Shown piece by piece: positions 38,543 through 51,154 of a stretch of 64,000 nt of DNA. Position 1 is the stretch's first letter. Every line of letters starts with the position of its first letter. The DNA lies in contig JASJOG010000015.1 in the NCBI GenBank assembly GCA_030142905.1, positions 1,679,001-1,743,000 on the forward strand, read 5' to 3'. The notes under the pieces are model-generated. The model saw only the letters and a list, made by a program, of their open reading frames with translations, was not told the origin of the DNA and ran no database searches. Source of the DNA: Heliopora coerulea (Eukaryota > Cnidaria > Anthozoa > Scleralcyonacea > Helioporidae). The position numbers were made by a program, and so were the translations under genes.

Positions 38543-39561
38543 GTGCTATCTTCAAGCGGGCTTACGGCTCGTTGGTTTATGGTTGCTAATCTTCGCAATT
38601 ACAACATGGTCTTTGTATAAATAAGACGCGCTTTTTCTTACCCTATCACGTCATTTCCAAATTTTGTATTTCAGGTGGACCTGCTTTGATGGTCCATGTT
38701 TAACTACCATACAAAAAAAATTATGTGAAATAATATAGTCAACACAAATTTCTTGTAATCCCAGTTGGTTTTTTTGTATTCTTTGCTTATGTTGAACGGA
38801 TAATAACCTTTCCACTACAACCTGAAAACGACAGGAACATTCGTTCGGTAAAATGCAAGCTCACTTGAATTTCATGTTTTGTGGAATGTAGATACTTCCA
38901 CAACAATGACCTCAAACACTTGGCTTGTGTTCAAACTTCTCAGCTGTGCGAGTGATCGTGACCTTGCGTTGTGACGAGATGCAGGATGGTTTAAACAAGT
39001 TTATGTTTCTGTTTTTGTTGCTAGCGGCACAGACATTTCGCTTAACGCTTTGGCGATAAAGCTACACAAAAGAAACTATTTGTGAATACTATTCGTGTCT
39101 TTCAGTATCTTTAAATCTACATGTTATGTTTGTTGAATACTACAGTTTATAATTGCACTGAATGTGAAATTGACTGTATCCAAAGCAAACTTTGAGCAAA
39201 CCTGTACGGAATGTCGAGAACGATCAGGTTCTGATACTTGCCCATTCCCCGAGGGTATCGTTATAATACAGGACTGACAGTCATTTGTATAGCATCAATT
39301 TATTTTAATTCAATAACCAAATTTAAGGTAGTTTCAATTACTTCTAATTCTAATTGGACTCACGAGCACAGAAGCTCTACGCCGCCATAACTGCATTTTT
39401 GAGGGCCGAAATTTTGAGAGCCGTTGCTTCGTGGTTTAAGTATTCATATTCAAAAAATTGAAAGCAAGAAACCTCAGTTTTTTTTTAAGTTGCGAATGGG
39501 AAATGCTTGAACACCAACCAATATCAATGGCAATGTTAACACCAATGCTGGAAAGTAATTA

Positions 39562-39674
39562 TGAAAGTAAAATAATGACGATAATAATGGTGATGATGGT
39601 AAATGATGGTGACGATGAGGATAATAATGATAATGATGACAATGATAACGATGATGATGATTATAATGATAATG
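39562..39674. repeat. GATGAT/AATGAT low-complexity tract
   Basis: Imperfect GATGATGGT, AATGATAATGATGAC units; AATAAT-rich sequence follows to about 39740. Confidence 0.9.
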
Positions 39675-40560
39675 ATCCTAAGTAATAATAAAAATAATTA
39701 TATCAATAATAACAATAAAACAATAACACTAATAAAATTTTAGGAAGAAAAAAGAAAGTAGAAAAAGACAATTATAGTAAAAACCAGGCATTATAGTAAA
39801 ATAAAATTTTAAACTACTTCTAGCGAGTATAATTCGCCAATGTAGTGGAAATACATCAGTTCAAATAACATCATTATTTTTTACTACCTCAGTACTGGGT
39901 TCTAGCACCAATCCCTAGTTATGCAAACATCTATTCTCAGAATATTTACGCGAAATTTACAGCAACCACTGATGTATTCTCATCATTATGTTCATGATAC
40001 GGTGTGTTCAGCGTTTCTGCGAATACACTGCCTTCCACACTCGATACTCTGAATGAAGCTGCCGATACGCGCAAGAACAGGTCAATATACCGAAGTACTA
40101 ATCTTGTTTGTGCCTTCTGTCCTTTAACGTGTTTGGCAATCTCGATTTCTATGTTTTGGTACAAGAAATCAAGCAAAAAATTTGAAGAAACGAAGTCAGT
40201 CTAAAACCCAAATAATTATTCCTATCCTGGTTTTTGTGTTAGCTATTGCCAATTCTCTTATCCTCTTTTACCGTTCTGGCTGGAAAACTGTGTGTTCAAC
40301 AGTCGCTACCATTTTAGATATAATTTGTAATTGCAGCTTGTTAGTCTAACACAATCTCGTCGTCAAAAGCCTTTAAGCTTTCGTAATGATATGACAAAAC
40401 TTGACAAGGATAGTTTAAAAATTAGAGATTTTTCTTTTTTTGTCTTTTTGAAAAAAATCAGTGGGGTTAAGGTTAAACTGTCATCGGGGGATGAAAAAAT
40501 CAGTTTGGGGTTTAAGTTAAACGGCCACCGGGGGCTGACACGTCAAAATCCAGGATTAGT

Positions 40561-41222
40561 CAGACAGACAGACAGACATCGCTTTTATTTATACACGCTA
40601 GCCTCTCACAACTTTTTTGAACTAAACTGATTTACAGGAGGGGCGTGATACCTTATAAATACAAATAAAATTATACTAACCACTACTACTACTACTACTA
40701 CTACTACATACTTTTAATTACATCACATAAAATTAGATACTACTACATCACATAAAATTAGATAAAAATTAGATTAAAAATAATTACAAACTGTATATTC
40801 ACTTTATTCAAGCCAACATGGTTCATGTGAAAGACAGGTCAGCAATGCTACTTTTGAATTGACGAAGCGAAGTCGCTTTTTTAGCCTCTAGTGGAAGATT
40901 AATCCATAACATTGAGCCACTATATCTAAAGCTTCGCTTAAGAAAATTAGTTTTCGGCTTTGGAAGTGCTAGATCAGTTTCAAGATTACGTAAGTCATAC
41001 CCTCTATTCAGATCTGTAAGTCTAACAAGGCTTTCTGTTAAGCACTGTGCCGTGTTTTGGTTGAGAACCTTATACAGCAGGACACTCTTCAATTTAGCAC
41101 GCCTTACATGAAGAGAGTCCCACTGTAAACTTTCCAGAAGCTCATTCGATCTAATTTCATGTCCTGCTCCTGTAATGACTCTGGCAGCACGGTTTTGAAG
41201 CGTTTGCAATTTGTCTTTTAAT
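40561..41222 (-). mobile_element. 5'-truncated LINE, 3' end with untranslated tail
   Basis: Read on the minus strand, the segment runs from the last part of a reverse-transcriptase ORF (see 40823-41239) through an untranslated region with ATCTAATTTTATGTGATGTA duplicates and a (GTA)n tract. It ends GTATAAATAAAAGCGATG followed by (TCTG)n at about 40561. The TATAAATAAA end resembles the 3' end of the SINE-like elements at 2053 and 7511. The 5' end is truncated at about 41222. Confidence 0.75.
40682..40707. repeat. (ACT)n microsatellite
   Basis: ACT trinucleotides inside the LINE 3' untranslated region, followed by two copies of TACATCACATAAAATTAGAT. Confidence 0.92.
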
Positions 41223-41239
41223 TTCTTATTAAAAGACAA
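40823..41239 (-). pseudogene. C-terminal fragment of LINE reverse transcriptase
   Basis: The open frame reads KDKLQTLQNRAARVI, then LLESLQWDSLHVRRAKLKSV, LYKVLNQNTAQCL, YDLRN and FRYSGSMLWINLPLEAK. These are the hallmarks of the C-terminal end of jockey/CR1/L2-type non-LTR polymerases after the fingers-palm domain. The catalytic YADD region and the endonuclease are absent, so this is a dead 5'-truncated copy. The apparent first 7 or so residues come from flanking inverted sequence at 41228-41247, not from the element. Confidence 0.88.
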
Positions 41240-41247
41240 ATTGCAAA
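41203..41247. repeat. 20-bp perfect hairpin at LINE 5' truncation
   Basis: TTTGCAATTTGTCTTTTAAT (41203-41222) is followed by the loop TTCTT and its exact reverse complement (41228-41247). The left arm encodes reverse-transcriptase residues around KDKLQTLQ, so the right arm is an inverted duplicate of element sequence. Confidence 0.9.
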
Positions 41248-41265
41248 TTTCTCTTTTAATAAAGT

Positions 41266-41421
41266 GTCAGGATTAGGTTTAAGAGTGGGGTTAGGATTAG
41301 AGTTAGGATTAGGGTTAGGGTTAGGATTAGGGTTAAAATTAGAGTTAGTATTAGAGCTAATCCTTACTCCAGTCCTATCCCTAATCCTAATCCTAACCCT
41401 CACATTCAGAATAATCCTGAC
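41266..41421. repeat. Inverted telomere-like repeats (TTAGGN)n / (NCCTAA)n
   Basis: The first half carries GGTTAGGATTAGAGTTAGGA and GGGTTAGGGTTAGGATTAGG type units; the second half carries the complementary CCCTAATCCTAATCCTAACC. The whole block is bounded by GTCAGGATTA (41266-41275) and its reverse complement TAATCCTGAC (41412-41421). It lies directly beside the LINE fragment. Confidence 0.9.
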
Positions 41422-43929
41422 TCTTTGGACCATTGACATTTCAGGATTATCCCGAATGCAAACGTTAGACCAGATTTACCGAAAATTCATGGGAAAAAGA
41501 ACCAATCAAGAAATAATAAAATCGAGCAGGATAGAGTTGTATTGGTTACGATAGAAGAAAAAAAATGTACAGTGTAAACGCTACATTAATTTGAAATCTG
41601 AAGCAAGTATAAAGTTCAAGTATGAATGAGAGAAGCATTGTTCTTTTCAAAATACTCATTTATTTCTTTTACTTGAATGGACTAAAAATCAATAACTTTG
41701 TGCTTGTTTACAACGCGCTAATGAAGGAGCTCCCCTGTACTTACATCCAGATATTCCGCTGTCCTAAATCAGCCGAGCATTCAACAGCTGATAGGCATTG
41801 CGACCTATCTAATGTTTCTGCTTTATAAGTGTATTAGTGGAGGTGACCAAATTTGCCATTGTTGGCACATAACTTTGACAGTTGACAAACTGGAATCGAT
41901 TAAATCAAATTTCAGATGGATTTTTTTTAAACGAGAAAAAGGAAAGAAAATAAAATAAATCGTCCACAACTTGGCAATCGGAAATTTAATAAGGCGGAAA
42001 TTTTGTATATTAGATTAATATCTGCATATTCCAATCTGTACCGTATGTTTTTTAAAAGTGTTCTTTTAAATTTTATTATTCAGAAGACCATGGATTTGTT
42101 AATATCTTACTCATACTAGTCGGTCGTTTACTCTTATTAATGTACACTTTTTTGCCACGGAGACAGTCAAGTCCCAAGACTGCGGTCGAGAAGGCCACGA
42201 AACGATCATTTCTATTTTCGTTCGAAGTTCCTGTGAAGAAGTGTTTTGTCACATACCAGGTGTCAAATGATAAAAGAAACAGTCGCGGAAAACCTTCGAA
42301 CAGAGCTTTGAATGACGTTCAAACACTCATTCACAATTCACGAGGAAAATTCAAAGGAAAATCATAACCGTCTTCAAATGTGATGAAAAACGCTTACTTT
42401 TCTCCTCAAATATTCGCGGCTTAAAAGACATTAACTTTCAACCTTACTTCACGAACTGGAGTTATTTAACCCTTTAGGTGGCAATTTTCCGGCAGGTCTT
42501 CACTTCACGGGTAAAATAGTCCGGCGTTAGAAAGACTAAAATATAACAAGTAGCAGAATTGCGACAGTGCCACATCAAGGGTTAAGAAACTCGCAGTACG
42601 CGCGTCATAAGATCTAAACCACCCAACGATCACCTGGTGGTTCAAATCAGATCAAGCGCTCCTGCTCGTTTTTCAAAATTTCACATAAACTGGAAAGCGC
42701 GACATGGCAGTCTACTTCCGGTTTCCTATCTTTTCCTTTGACAAGCTAAAAGTAATGCTACCTGTTGCTATAGATTTACGTGGTAAACATCACGATTTCT
42801 GGATCACCACCCAAGAACCGTTTGTCCAATCACAGAACTAAAAACAAACACCCAGAAATAAAACTTTGACACTTGGTTTACAGCAACAGCAATTTTTCGG
42901 TTACGAAACATTTTTGCTACAATGTTTTCTTCTTTTACCACATGCGACGCATAAAGAGCGTAAGAAGCTCTTCCCTCCAAGGAAGTGAAATTGTTATGTG
43001 GTCTTGTTTTCGCTTATGTAATGTACGCTTTCATTTGGATAATTTATGATCACACCCCATGTTACAAACAAACTGTTACCCGCTGAGGTAGGTCAACGGG
43101 CAACAATTTTTTTCATGTGAGAGCAACACTGCAATGTTGCCCTCTTGCGTGCGTAATGAAACCGAGATCGAGTGAAGATATGTTTCCTGCTTGCACACGT
43201 GATGAGATCGTGACAAGGTGATGCAATGATGTTTACGTTGTCCACGAAAGTGGCCAGTTTTCGCAAATCTTCGCTGAGTTTTTAAAAGATTTCGTCATGT
43301 TTACATAAGAAAAAAACAATGCCACGCAGCAAATCACTCGATGACCTGCCCCTCAGAGAAACACTGAGATTAAATTTTCTCTGATGTCGATGTTTCCGAA
43401 ACTTCGTCTCGCAGATTCAATCTGGCGAGATCCTTTGAGACCAGTCGTTTCGTTTTAAATGTTACTAGCAAAATTCAGGAACATTTGTGCTGCTCGAGAA
43501 GTTAGTTTATTTCAATGACGTCTGTTTCGTGGGTGGCAAACCCCAGCACCATTATCGTTTCCGCAACGGTGTTTCTTAGTTTTGCGAGTCTATGCGAATC
43601 AAGCCTTGCTAAAATTATCATGACTTAAAAGCTAAAATATTTTTATGATTTTCTGAGTGGCTTTTAAAGTTAGTTTAAAAAAATTGGAGAGAAGTAAGTT
43701 TTAGGAATGTCTGGTAGGAGAGCGTTTCCTCATAAGTGCGAAAAGCTGTTGTTACCATTACTTTAATTCAAGTATGACGTGATTAAAACAAGAGGTTAGA
43801 CGAAGTTTTGAAGCATTCAGAGATTATAAGAGAGTCGGAATATGTTGGCAGTCAGTTCAATGCATCTTGTGATGAGATCGTTCATCTCACTTCGAAATTA
43901 ATCTCCTTGACTAGAGCTTCAGATATATT

Positions 43930-44515
43930 GTGATGGGATGCGACGGGTGTGGTGTGGTGTTGTGTGATGTGACGTGGTGTGTGGTAGATGTCATGTGATG
44001 TGTTGTACAGATGTGTGGTGTAGCATGGTGAGGTGTGAATTGATGTAATATTCAGTGTTGTGGGCAAAGTATGGTGGGATAGGGTGTGGTGTGACGCGGT
44101 GTGATGGGATGGGATGTGGTGTGATCAGTGTAATCAAGTGTGTTGTAGTGTGCTGATGCGTGGTGTGGTAGAAGTGTTGTACTGTGGTGTGGTATGCTGT
44201 GTAGTTTGGTGTGAGTATTGTGATGTGGTCTGGTGTGGTTGGATGGGGTGTGATGGGATGTAGTGTGACGTGTTCTGGTGTGATGTGGCGTGACGTGTGT
44301 GATGTTCTGTGGAGTGGTGTATGTTGCGTTGCCTTGTGTGGTGTTGTGCTGTGCTACGTCGTGTCACGTTTTGTTTTCCCTTGCTATGTTATGCTACGCC
44401 ATGCTATGGAATGGGTTGAGGTTATGTTACGTTGTGTTACGTTATGCTATCTTATGTTATATGTTACGTTATGCCACAGCATGCCATGCCATGCTATGCT
44501 ATGGTTGTGTTATGA
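43930..44515. repeat. GT-rich degenerate satellite (GTGTGATGTGG-like)
   Basis: The plus strand is dominated by GTGGTGTG, GATGTG and GTGTGATGG units to about 44300, then by TTATGCTACG / CCATGCTATG units to about 44515. Strong strand asymmetry leaves long open frames of no meaning. Confidence 0.9.
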
Positions 44516-44852
44516 ACAAAGTTCAATGACAGTTTTAACCATAGATATTTTAGAGAGCAGAAAAGGCATGTTGGAAAAGAGAGCATAAGTAGATAGTAAA
44601 CTTTCGTCGCCAATGTAATGATAAGAATTTAATCTTTACGTACTCGTAATATGAGGAACGTCAATCACGTTTTATCAGTATATAACAAAACAACGTTCGT
44701 GCTATCTTGGTGCTATAAAAATGTAGAAAACCTCACCAAAAATACGTATCAACCACAAGAGATAGCCAGACTTTCACTGGCAAAAGTGCTCGATGGGATT
44801 ATCTTTTACCCGATTTTTTTTAACTTAATGTAGATTCCTGTTCGCGAACTTC

Positions 44853-45110
44853 CACTTGAACGAGCACTTCTTGAGGAATGGCCGCCTCCAGATGGTGATA
44901 ATCCTTAAAATGAATTTGAACTATAAGACCACTGCTCGTAAGAGCACTCATTCGACAAACGCTATCTCAACATCGTGTTAATCTCCAAAGTGCACTTGAA
45001 CTTGAAGGCTTACACTTGCCGGTTAAGCACTCGAGGTAACATGGACAAAACGAGTCTGATCTAAGAAAAGGTTTCACCTACATGGCTAGGTTGATATAAA
45101 GCACTTCAAG
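44853..45110. promoter_or_regulatory. Group of NK2-class-type binding motifs (candidate)
   Basis: CACTTGA, the reverse complement of the NK2/tinman consensus TCAAGTG, occurs exactly at 44853-44859 and 44993-44999. Related AAGTG-core sites lie at 44865, 44988, 45013 and 45102. This is in the NK3-NK4 interval. The enhancer role is inference only. Confidence 0.2.
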
Positions 45111-46163
45111 TCTAAAACAGGTCTTCATCAAGTTGTCTGTTGAAAACGGAAAAGTGACACTTAGTAAGCGGCAGGCAAAAACTAAAAATATTTTTGAAAA
45201 ATGCTAAACATATATTTAACTTCCAAGCCAGTGTCTAGTCTGATATCAAATTAAGAATACTTTCGTTTCGGAGAATTTCTATGGAAGAACATACGGAAAG
45301 ATTGGCGGTTGTGTTTTTGGATCTTACTTCAGTTGAATTATGTTCAGAATAGTTTGTTTTGGTTTTTTTCTCTTCCGCTTTGTGGGTACAGAATGCGCAA
45401 AAGAAATACCAGATAGACATATTGAAGTAGATAGACATGAAACGGAATTCGTTTCAGTGTTCCGATATAAAGACCTTGAGGATTAACTCAAAAGAATGCA
45501 CACAGAAAGTAAGCTAAACGACCTCATAGTAAACTGGAATAGACCCAAGGTGAGCATATCAGCCAGGAGCCTCTATAGGAGGTCTTCGGGCGTGGCCGTA
45601 AAAACTTTTGAAACTTTGACCCTCTAAATGCCATTGTCAGCACTGTCCATACGAATCTCCATAGAACACTGATAGCAATCAGGAATATGGCTTTCAACCA
45701 TATCTGTGAGCTGGTTCGTTGACATTTAAACCGATACATATCCTGCAGTCCAATCACGGTTTGTTTTGTTGCTTGATTGTCCACAGGGTTCTGAGGTTAG
45801 TCATCTAGTAAAATACGCAAATAGGATGTGTCTGATTATTGTAGTTTTCATTTATTTCTACTCGAAATAAATCTTGAAGGTACCGGAAATGCTATTTGGT
45901 ATTATATCCATTCGTTTGTACAGTACGTAGCCAGTAAATGACAGGAGAATGGAAAACTTTTATTTATTCTTTACTCTGATGATTAGGTGTGCCATGTGCA
46001 AACTCAATTCGCAACTGAAGATGAACGGTTGATTCGGAAACGTTCCTTTCACCACAAATTACTTTCTTCATCAATTTAGGTCTGTCTTTAAATAAATGTC
46101 ATGATATCCACAAAGAAAACCTGTCTGCTAGGGTAACGTATAATGGCCACAGACTTGTTTTTA

Positions 46164-46492
46164 CAAATAAACTTTATTTACGGGAAGAAAAAATCGACAT
46201 TACGGAGAGCAAATCCAACGTCCGCTTCTCTTAGGGACGAACCCATGAAAGGAAAGCTTCTCATACCTTATTACTGTTATGGTAAGAAATTTTTTTCTTA
46301 TCGCGTTTAAGAATTTTAAGTTTCGATGTTTCTGATCTTCGTGGCGATTACTGTTTTTTTTAGCAACCTTTCAATGTAACCTCCCAAACGTTGTTTATAT
46401 TCTTGTTTATATTTGCTAACCCTGCTGTTCACCTGACGTTAAAGTTACTACCTGCAATATAGCAATTTATTTCCATAAATAAAGTTTATTTG
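46164..46492. repeat. 17-bp inverted repeat pair 300 bp apart
   Basis: CAAATAAACTTTATTTA (46164-46180) is the exact reverse complement of 46476-46492. The ends could be those of a small non-autonomous element; no clear target duplication is seen. Confidence 0.45.
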
Positions 46493-49239
46493 CACAACAA
46501 ACCTGTGGTAGTTAATAATTTATCAAACTATCATCTGCGCGAATAAGAATCTCCGACAGAAATTTTGCCATAACTGTTTGAAAATTGCGATTGCACTCTC
46601 AATAGAACTGGCCCACAGTTGGCTTCGTTCTCTCGAAAATATGTTTTATGACTTCTTTGAGGCCTTCGTTTGTCAATACTCGATACAGAAGTTTATTTCA
46701 AAAAGTTCACAGACTGGATCGTCTGTCTTCTGCTCTGACGTAGCGTTGGCTAGCGCTTGACTAAACAATCGCCCTCTGTCTGCGCTTTCAGTAGAACTAG
46801 TTTAAGCTCAACCTTTCGTTTCCCCAGAGACCCAAGACAGGTGCATCATTTCAGTTGCAAGACCCAGATAATAGGTACGAAACAAAGTTCTGTGTAACTA
46901 GTTGAAAGAGGAATAAGAAGTGTCAAACGACAAAGAAAAAACAACAAAACCACACCTTGAGCGATACTTTTGTTTCAGTGGTAACCACGATATGGGTGGC
47001 CACCAAGCCGTGAGTTTTTGCCTGTTGCTGATTGATTTAGTACTCCGGGAAACGAGGCGAGAAAGATAAGATGGAAAATTTATTTAGGGTGGATTCTTAT
47101 TAACAGTCGTTATATTTGCATATTTTTAACACCATTTATGCACTGACCCCGACTTCAGACAGCAAACGCCTCGGGTGCACGATGTGACAGCAGAGTGCAA
47201 TGATAAAGTGAAGGTGTCTGTTTCTCATTCACACAGATCTTGCAATTAACGCGTTTGTTTGTTTTTGAATTAATTGAATAACGCCACGTGACACCGAGGT
47301 CTTGCAAAAAGTATACATAATAGCACTAATCCACTTTGTGTTCTCCTCCCTCTCATGAAGCGTGCGTTCTCCTATTCACCCGAAAGCCGCCAAAATCTGA
47401 GAGTCCGTGAGTGGAACAAGTGGGAGGAACTATTGCTTCGGCAAGTGAAATGAGGAGAACGAGGGGTGGTTATTGTAATGTGCATCTGATTCTTTAGCCT
47501 TGTTCTTTGATCATCACATGAATACCTCCGATGATTAAAGAAACGCAGGGCCTGTCGAACATTCCTTACTAATCATCTCAATTTACATCTCCAAAGAAAA
47601 AACCAACACAAACATAAGAACGAATCTTACATAAAACAGATCTAGCACGTTGACGAACTCTTCGGTATCATTTGATGTGCTTGCTCCGGAGATGGCTTGA
47701 ATAAACTTTATTCAATCCCATTACCGACCTTTACGAGATCTCCGCTCTGCGATCAGATAAAGTTCGGAGTTTTTTTGTTCGCTTTCTTCATGAATCCGAT
47801 ATGAGAATTAAAATTAGCGTCAAGCGCTCGCTCTAGATTTTCATATCGCATGCTTCATTCTCACTCTCAAATACACGCACTCTCCGTCACTCTCCCAAAT
47901 AGGATATTCTTTGCTTATCTTGAATAGAGAACACTTGGTAAGATAACGAACACTGTGGAATTCACTGGTTTTCGCATACAATACTACAAGAAGTGCTTGT
48001 GTTGAAACAAGGAAACTTGAAGGAGCGAATCGTTCGATTTGAGTTGCTACTTAGCCTGGAGGCAACTATCGCCTGTTACCCTATTTGGGATATTGGTCCA
48101 TGAGGAGAAAGCAAAATAATCTCGCGGGGAAAGTAAATTTAACCTGGAATGCTTTTAACTCTATTGAACAGAGGTCACTGTTAGGTTCTTGAGTAAAATA
48201 CGATACGTTTTCTTTTTCATGACGTTCCGAACTGGCGCCATCGTCCGCATTTCTGTGAGGCTTCGTTTTCTCATTCTTTGGAAAACGACAACTGATCAGT
48301 CGCAGATGAAGGAAAAGGGCATTTTGCTGTTGTCCAATTCGATTTTGTTATCGACCGTGTCGTCCATTATTCCTGGCAGAGACAGTGTCTGTTATTTTTT
48401 TTTTTCTTGGCGCTCGGTCGGTGTGGTTAAGAGGCTTCGATATGGGCTTTGTAGTTTTCAAAATTATTTACACAAACACGGCAAGTTCCCCAGTTGTATT
48501 GGCGCAAAAAAGCGTAGGGACAATCAAGCCGGCAGAATTCCAGGCTTTAATAAAAGTTAAAGAAATTGTGGAAAACAATGAGCATCATTAACAGTGTTCT
48601 GGAAGGAGCCGAACAGCTGCAGAGGCTTTATATTGCTGGATCATTCCTCGCAAATCCATATCTGTCATAGTCGAGTAGATTTTATGGCAGTTTCTCTCTA
48701 AAACTCTTTGTTTTAGGCGAGTTTGATTTGAATATTTTTAAGCGCATACTTTCTTCGTTCATCAAACAAAACGCAAAAACGTACAGGATGTACAAAAAAT
48801 ATGGAATGATCGAGTGTCAGGCATTAGAGTTTCAACCCTCCTATACTTTCTTAGCGTTTTGGTCGGCTCCTTTTCGAACTATTACATCGCGAGTTCGGCG
48901 TTGCAAAGTTGCAATATCGATATGCTCCGGTTTTTCTTTCGTAAAACCATATATTATATTGCTCTGACAGTTTCTTGGTAACAGGTAGAGCCCATTTCGA
49001 TGAGCCCTCGAGAGGGTAAAAGACTTCAAATCTCTTTAAAATTGTCTAATTTATCGTTATTAGCGTTAAAGAATCTCTTAAGGTTCTATCGAAGTAAATT
49101 ACAAACTCCATCGAATTCGCTTGCTACTTTTTTTCGTAGAAATCGTGCCAAGACACGGCTTGACTCGAACAGAAAGAAGGTGAAGGTGTGTTCATTCGTT
49201 CTACCATGTTATGCGTCAATATTAGCAGGTTGCTTTGCA

Positions 49240-49245
49240 TTTATT
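49240..49245 (-). terminator. Candidate poly(A) signal of NK4
   Basis: TTTATT on the plus strand is AATAAA on the coding strand, about 330 nt downstream of the stop at 49573. Confidence 0.35.
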
Positions 49246-49572
49246 ATAATCTATAATGTTTCCTGTTTCATCTTTACTGGTCATCATTTCTAAAATATTT
49301 ACTAACGAATGAAACTATCTACACATTCGGTGTGGGGAACTCCAGCTTTAGTGCCGGCGTTATGGCCACGATTCTTCCAAATGATCACCGTTCTTAACGG
49401 TTCTCGGCTGCTGTTGTTGTCTCAGGTTCTATGTACAAATTATTTTCAATGTATACAGATAACTCAAAGAAGCCCACAGTTCAGGTCCATTGTACTTATT
49501 GAGTGTGATCTGTGCTTTACAGAGGAGTGCCAGAAAAGCTTTTTGCTGTTTCTTGCACCATTCTCCGGTCGT

Positions 49573-51154
49573 CTACCATCTTGTATTTAAAGCTGCCGAG
49601 GAATTCTGTGAGGGAGGGTAGCCGTATCCATAAGGAAAGTTCATGTTCATATTCATGTTCATATTCATGCTGTTCATGTTGCCCATGTTCGGGACGTTGA
49701 ACGCGTAAGGACTAACTTGCTCAGGTCTCGTGGTCAGGCATGATTCACCATCTCGCACAAGAACGGGAACCGCGACCCTACGCGGTTCGTTGAAGCCAAT
49801 CCACGGGTCTAGCGCTCTGTTCTTATTCTCCAGAGCTTGTTTTTTGCACTTGTAACGCTTATTCTGGAACCATATTTTGACTTGGTTTGCAGTTAGTTTA
49901 AGAGCATTAGCCAAGTGCTCGCGCTCCGGGGCCGATAGATACTTTTGCTGTTTGAATCGTCTCTCCAACTCGTAAACTTGGCCTTGAGAAAAAAGCACCC
50001 TCGGTTTTCTCCTGATTCTCTTCGGCTTGTTCGCTACATCGCCTGGTGTCATCGACGTCGCACTCACGGCACCGTTCTTGTTCTGTGACTCTTGAGTTGT
50101 CTCTGAGCTCGGCGTCACTGACAAGGAAGGAAGAAAACATGACGTGTAAGAACAACATGTTCATATCTTCGATGCTACTTCACTGCTCGCTTACCCTGCT
50201 CTACGAACACTCCAACATTCCCTTTCGAAGGCATGAAGTTTAGTCTACAGTGCTCGCCATGTGTAGCTTCTTGGTGGACCCTTTTTTCCCCGTGGAAAAT
50301 TTGCCGGAGCGAATAGTCGCGCGTTCGAGTGAGACAACAAGAACTGGTTGAGCAAAGAGGAGGAGGAGTCACTCGTTTGTTTCTGTTGTGGAGTGTCACT
50401 GATGTGGTTGCAGATAAAGAAGATGGGTTTCGGAGATTGTTTACAGAGCTAAGCCTGTAAGCTTGACTTCAAACTCGAGAACAAAAGATCAATTTACAGG
50501 TCTTAATAGAAACTCGTAGGGCTTAACAAGAAAGTAAATTTACAAATTGTTCAAAGGTCTTAAGTCTAAGCCACAAGGGACCTATTTGCTGCGATTAACT
50601 CTTTATCAGTTAACGTGCAAGAGAGCAGAGCGGAAATAACGAAAATAACTCAAGGGAGATTTCAACAGTCACGAAACAAACGACGACGAAAGTGAAACAG
50701 GTTGACGAAGTAAAGAAGAGTGTTTCCCAACTCAAGTATTACCTCCTTTTGTCCTCCTTTACGACCGCTCTTAAAGCTCAGTTTGAATTGCCCTCCCTTA
50801 GTTTGTTCTAATGAGATACCCGATGCGACAAAACAGGTCGACGAGAAGGATGGCTGGTATTCCTCAAGGCTTACCTGCATCCTGATCACGTTCGTTGGTC
50901 AGACTTTTCGCTGATCCCTCGCTGTCGTGGCCCATGAAGGACGCCTGCCCTTCCACACCGTACATGCCGAAGTTGTGTTCCGGGAGAGCGTGCGAGTGGA
51001 CGCCACTTGTGATCGTTTCTTCAGTTTTCGCGAAGGAGTGGATCGATGTAGGGATACAGGAATTAGCGTGGCTCGGATAACTGACGGGCATGTATTCCAT
51101 CCCAAGTAAATTCTTAACCGAGAAAGGTGTTGGAAGCATATTCGGATTCAGCAT
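49573..51154 (-). CDS. NK4: NK2-class homeobox protein, NK4/Nkx2.5-type (two exons)
   Basis: A nuclear transcription factor. Exon 1 is 51154-50875 and exon 2 is 50117-49573. The 757-bp intron has donor GTAAGC and acceptor TCCTTGTCAG, phase 1 (G|TG, Val). The product is 274 residues. The TN motif TPFSVKNLL lies at 9-17. The homeodomain (129-188) starts [20 protein letters not shown], continues [20 protein letters not shown] and ends [15 protein letters not shown]; Tyr54 and RVLFSQ place it in the NK2 class. The NK2-specific domain [12 protein letters not shown] is at 206-217. RYKCK favours NK4/Nkx2.5 over Nkx2.1/2.2 (RYKMKR), and linkage to NK3 and Msx supports this; a cnidarian-specific NK2 paralogue is the alternative. 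Lys at position 52 (usually Arg or His) is odd. The tail carries an NMNMNMNM run and a YGYGYPP segment. Tinman and Nkx2.5 act in heart and visceral mesoderm of bilaterians. Confidence 0.9.

Larger units (their letters stand above)
34974..49572. other. Intergenic region between NK3 and NK4
   Basis: About 14.6 kb without a supported host gene. It contains a SINE (37012-37280), a long fold-back element (38111-38542), AAT/GAT tracts, a LINE 3' end (40561-41222), inverted telomere-like repeats (41266-41421), a GT-rich satellite (43930-44515), a group of NK2-class-like motifs (44853-45110) and an inverted-repeat pair (46164-46492). The stretch 34974-36000 upstream of NK3 is mostly unique and should hold its promoter, but no TATA box or start site can be fixed. 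Confidence 0.7.

Noticed and set aside
41264..41554. Open frame of Gly/Leu repeats beside the LINE
   Set aside because: Translation of telomere-like repeats.
44134..44588. Open frames rich in Cys/Val/Met or Thr/His/Gln
   Set aside because: Translation of the GT-rich satellite on either strand.
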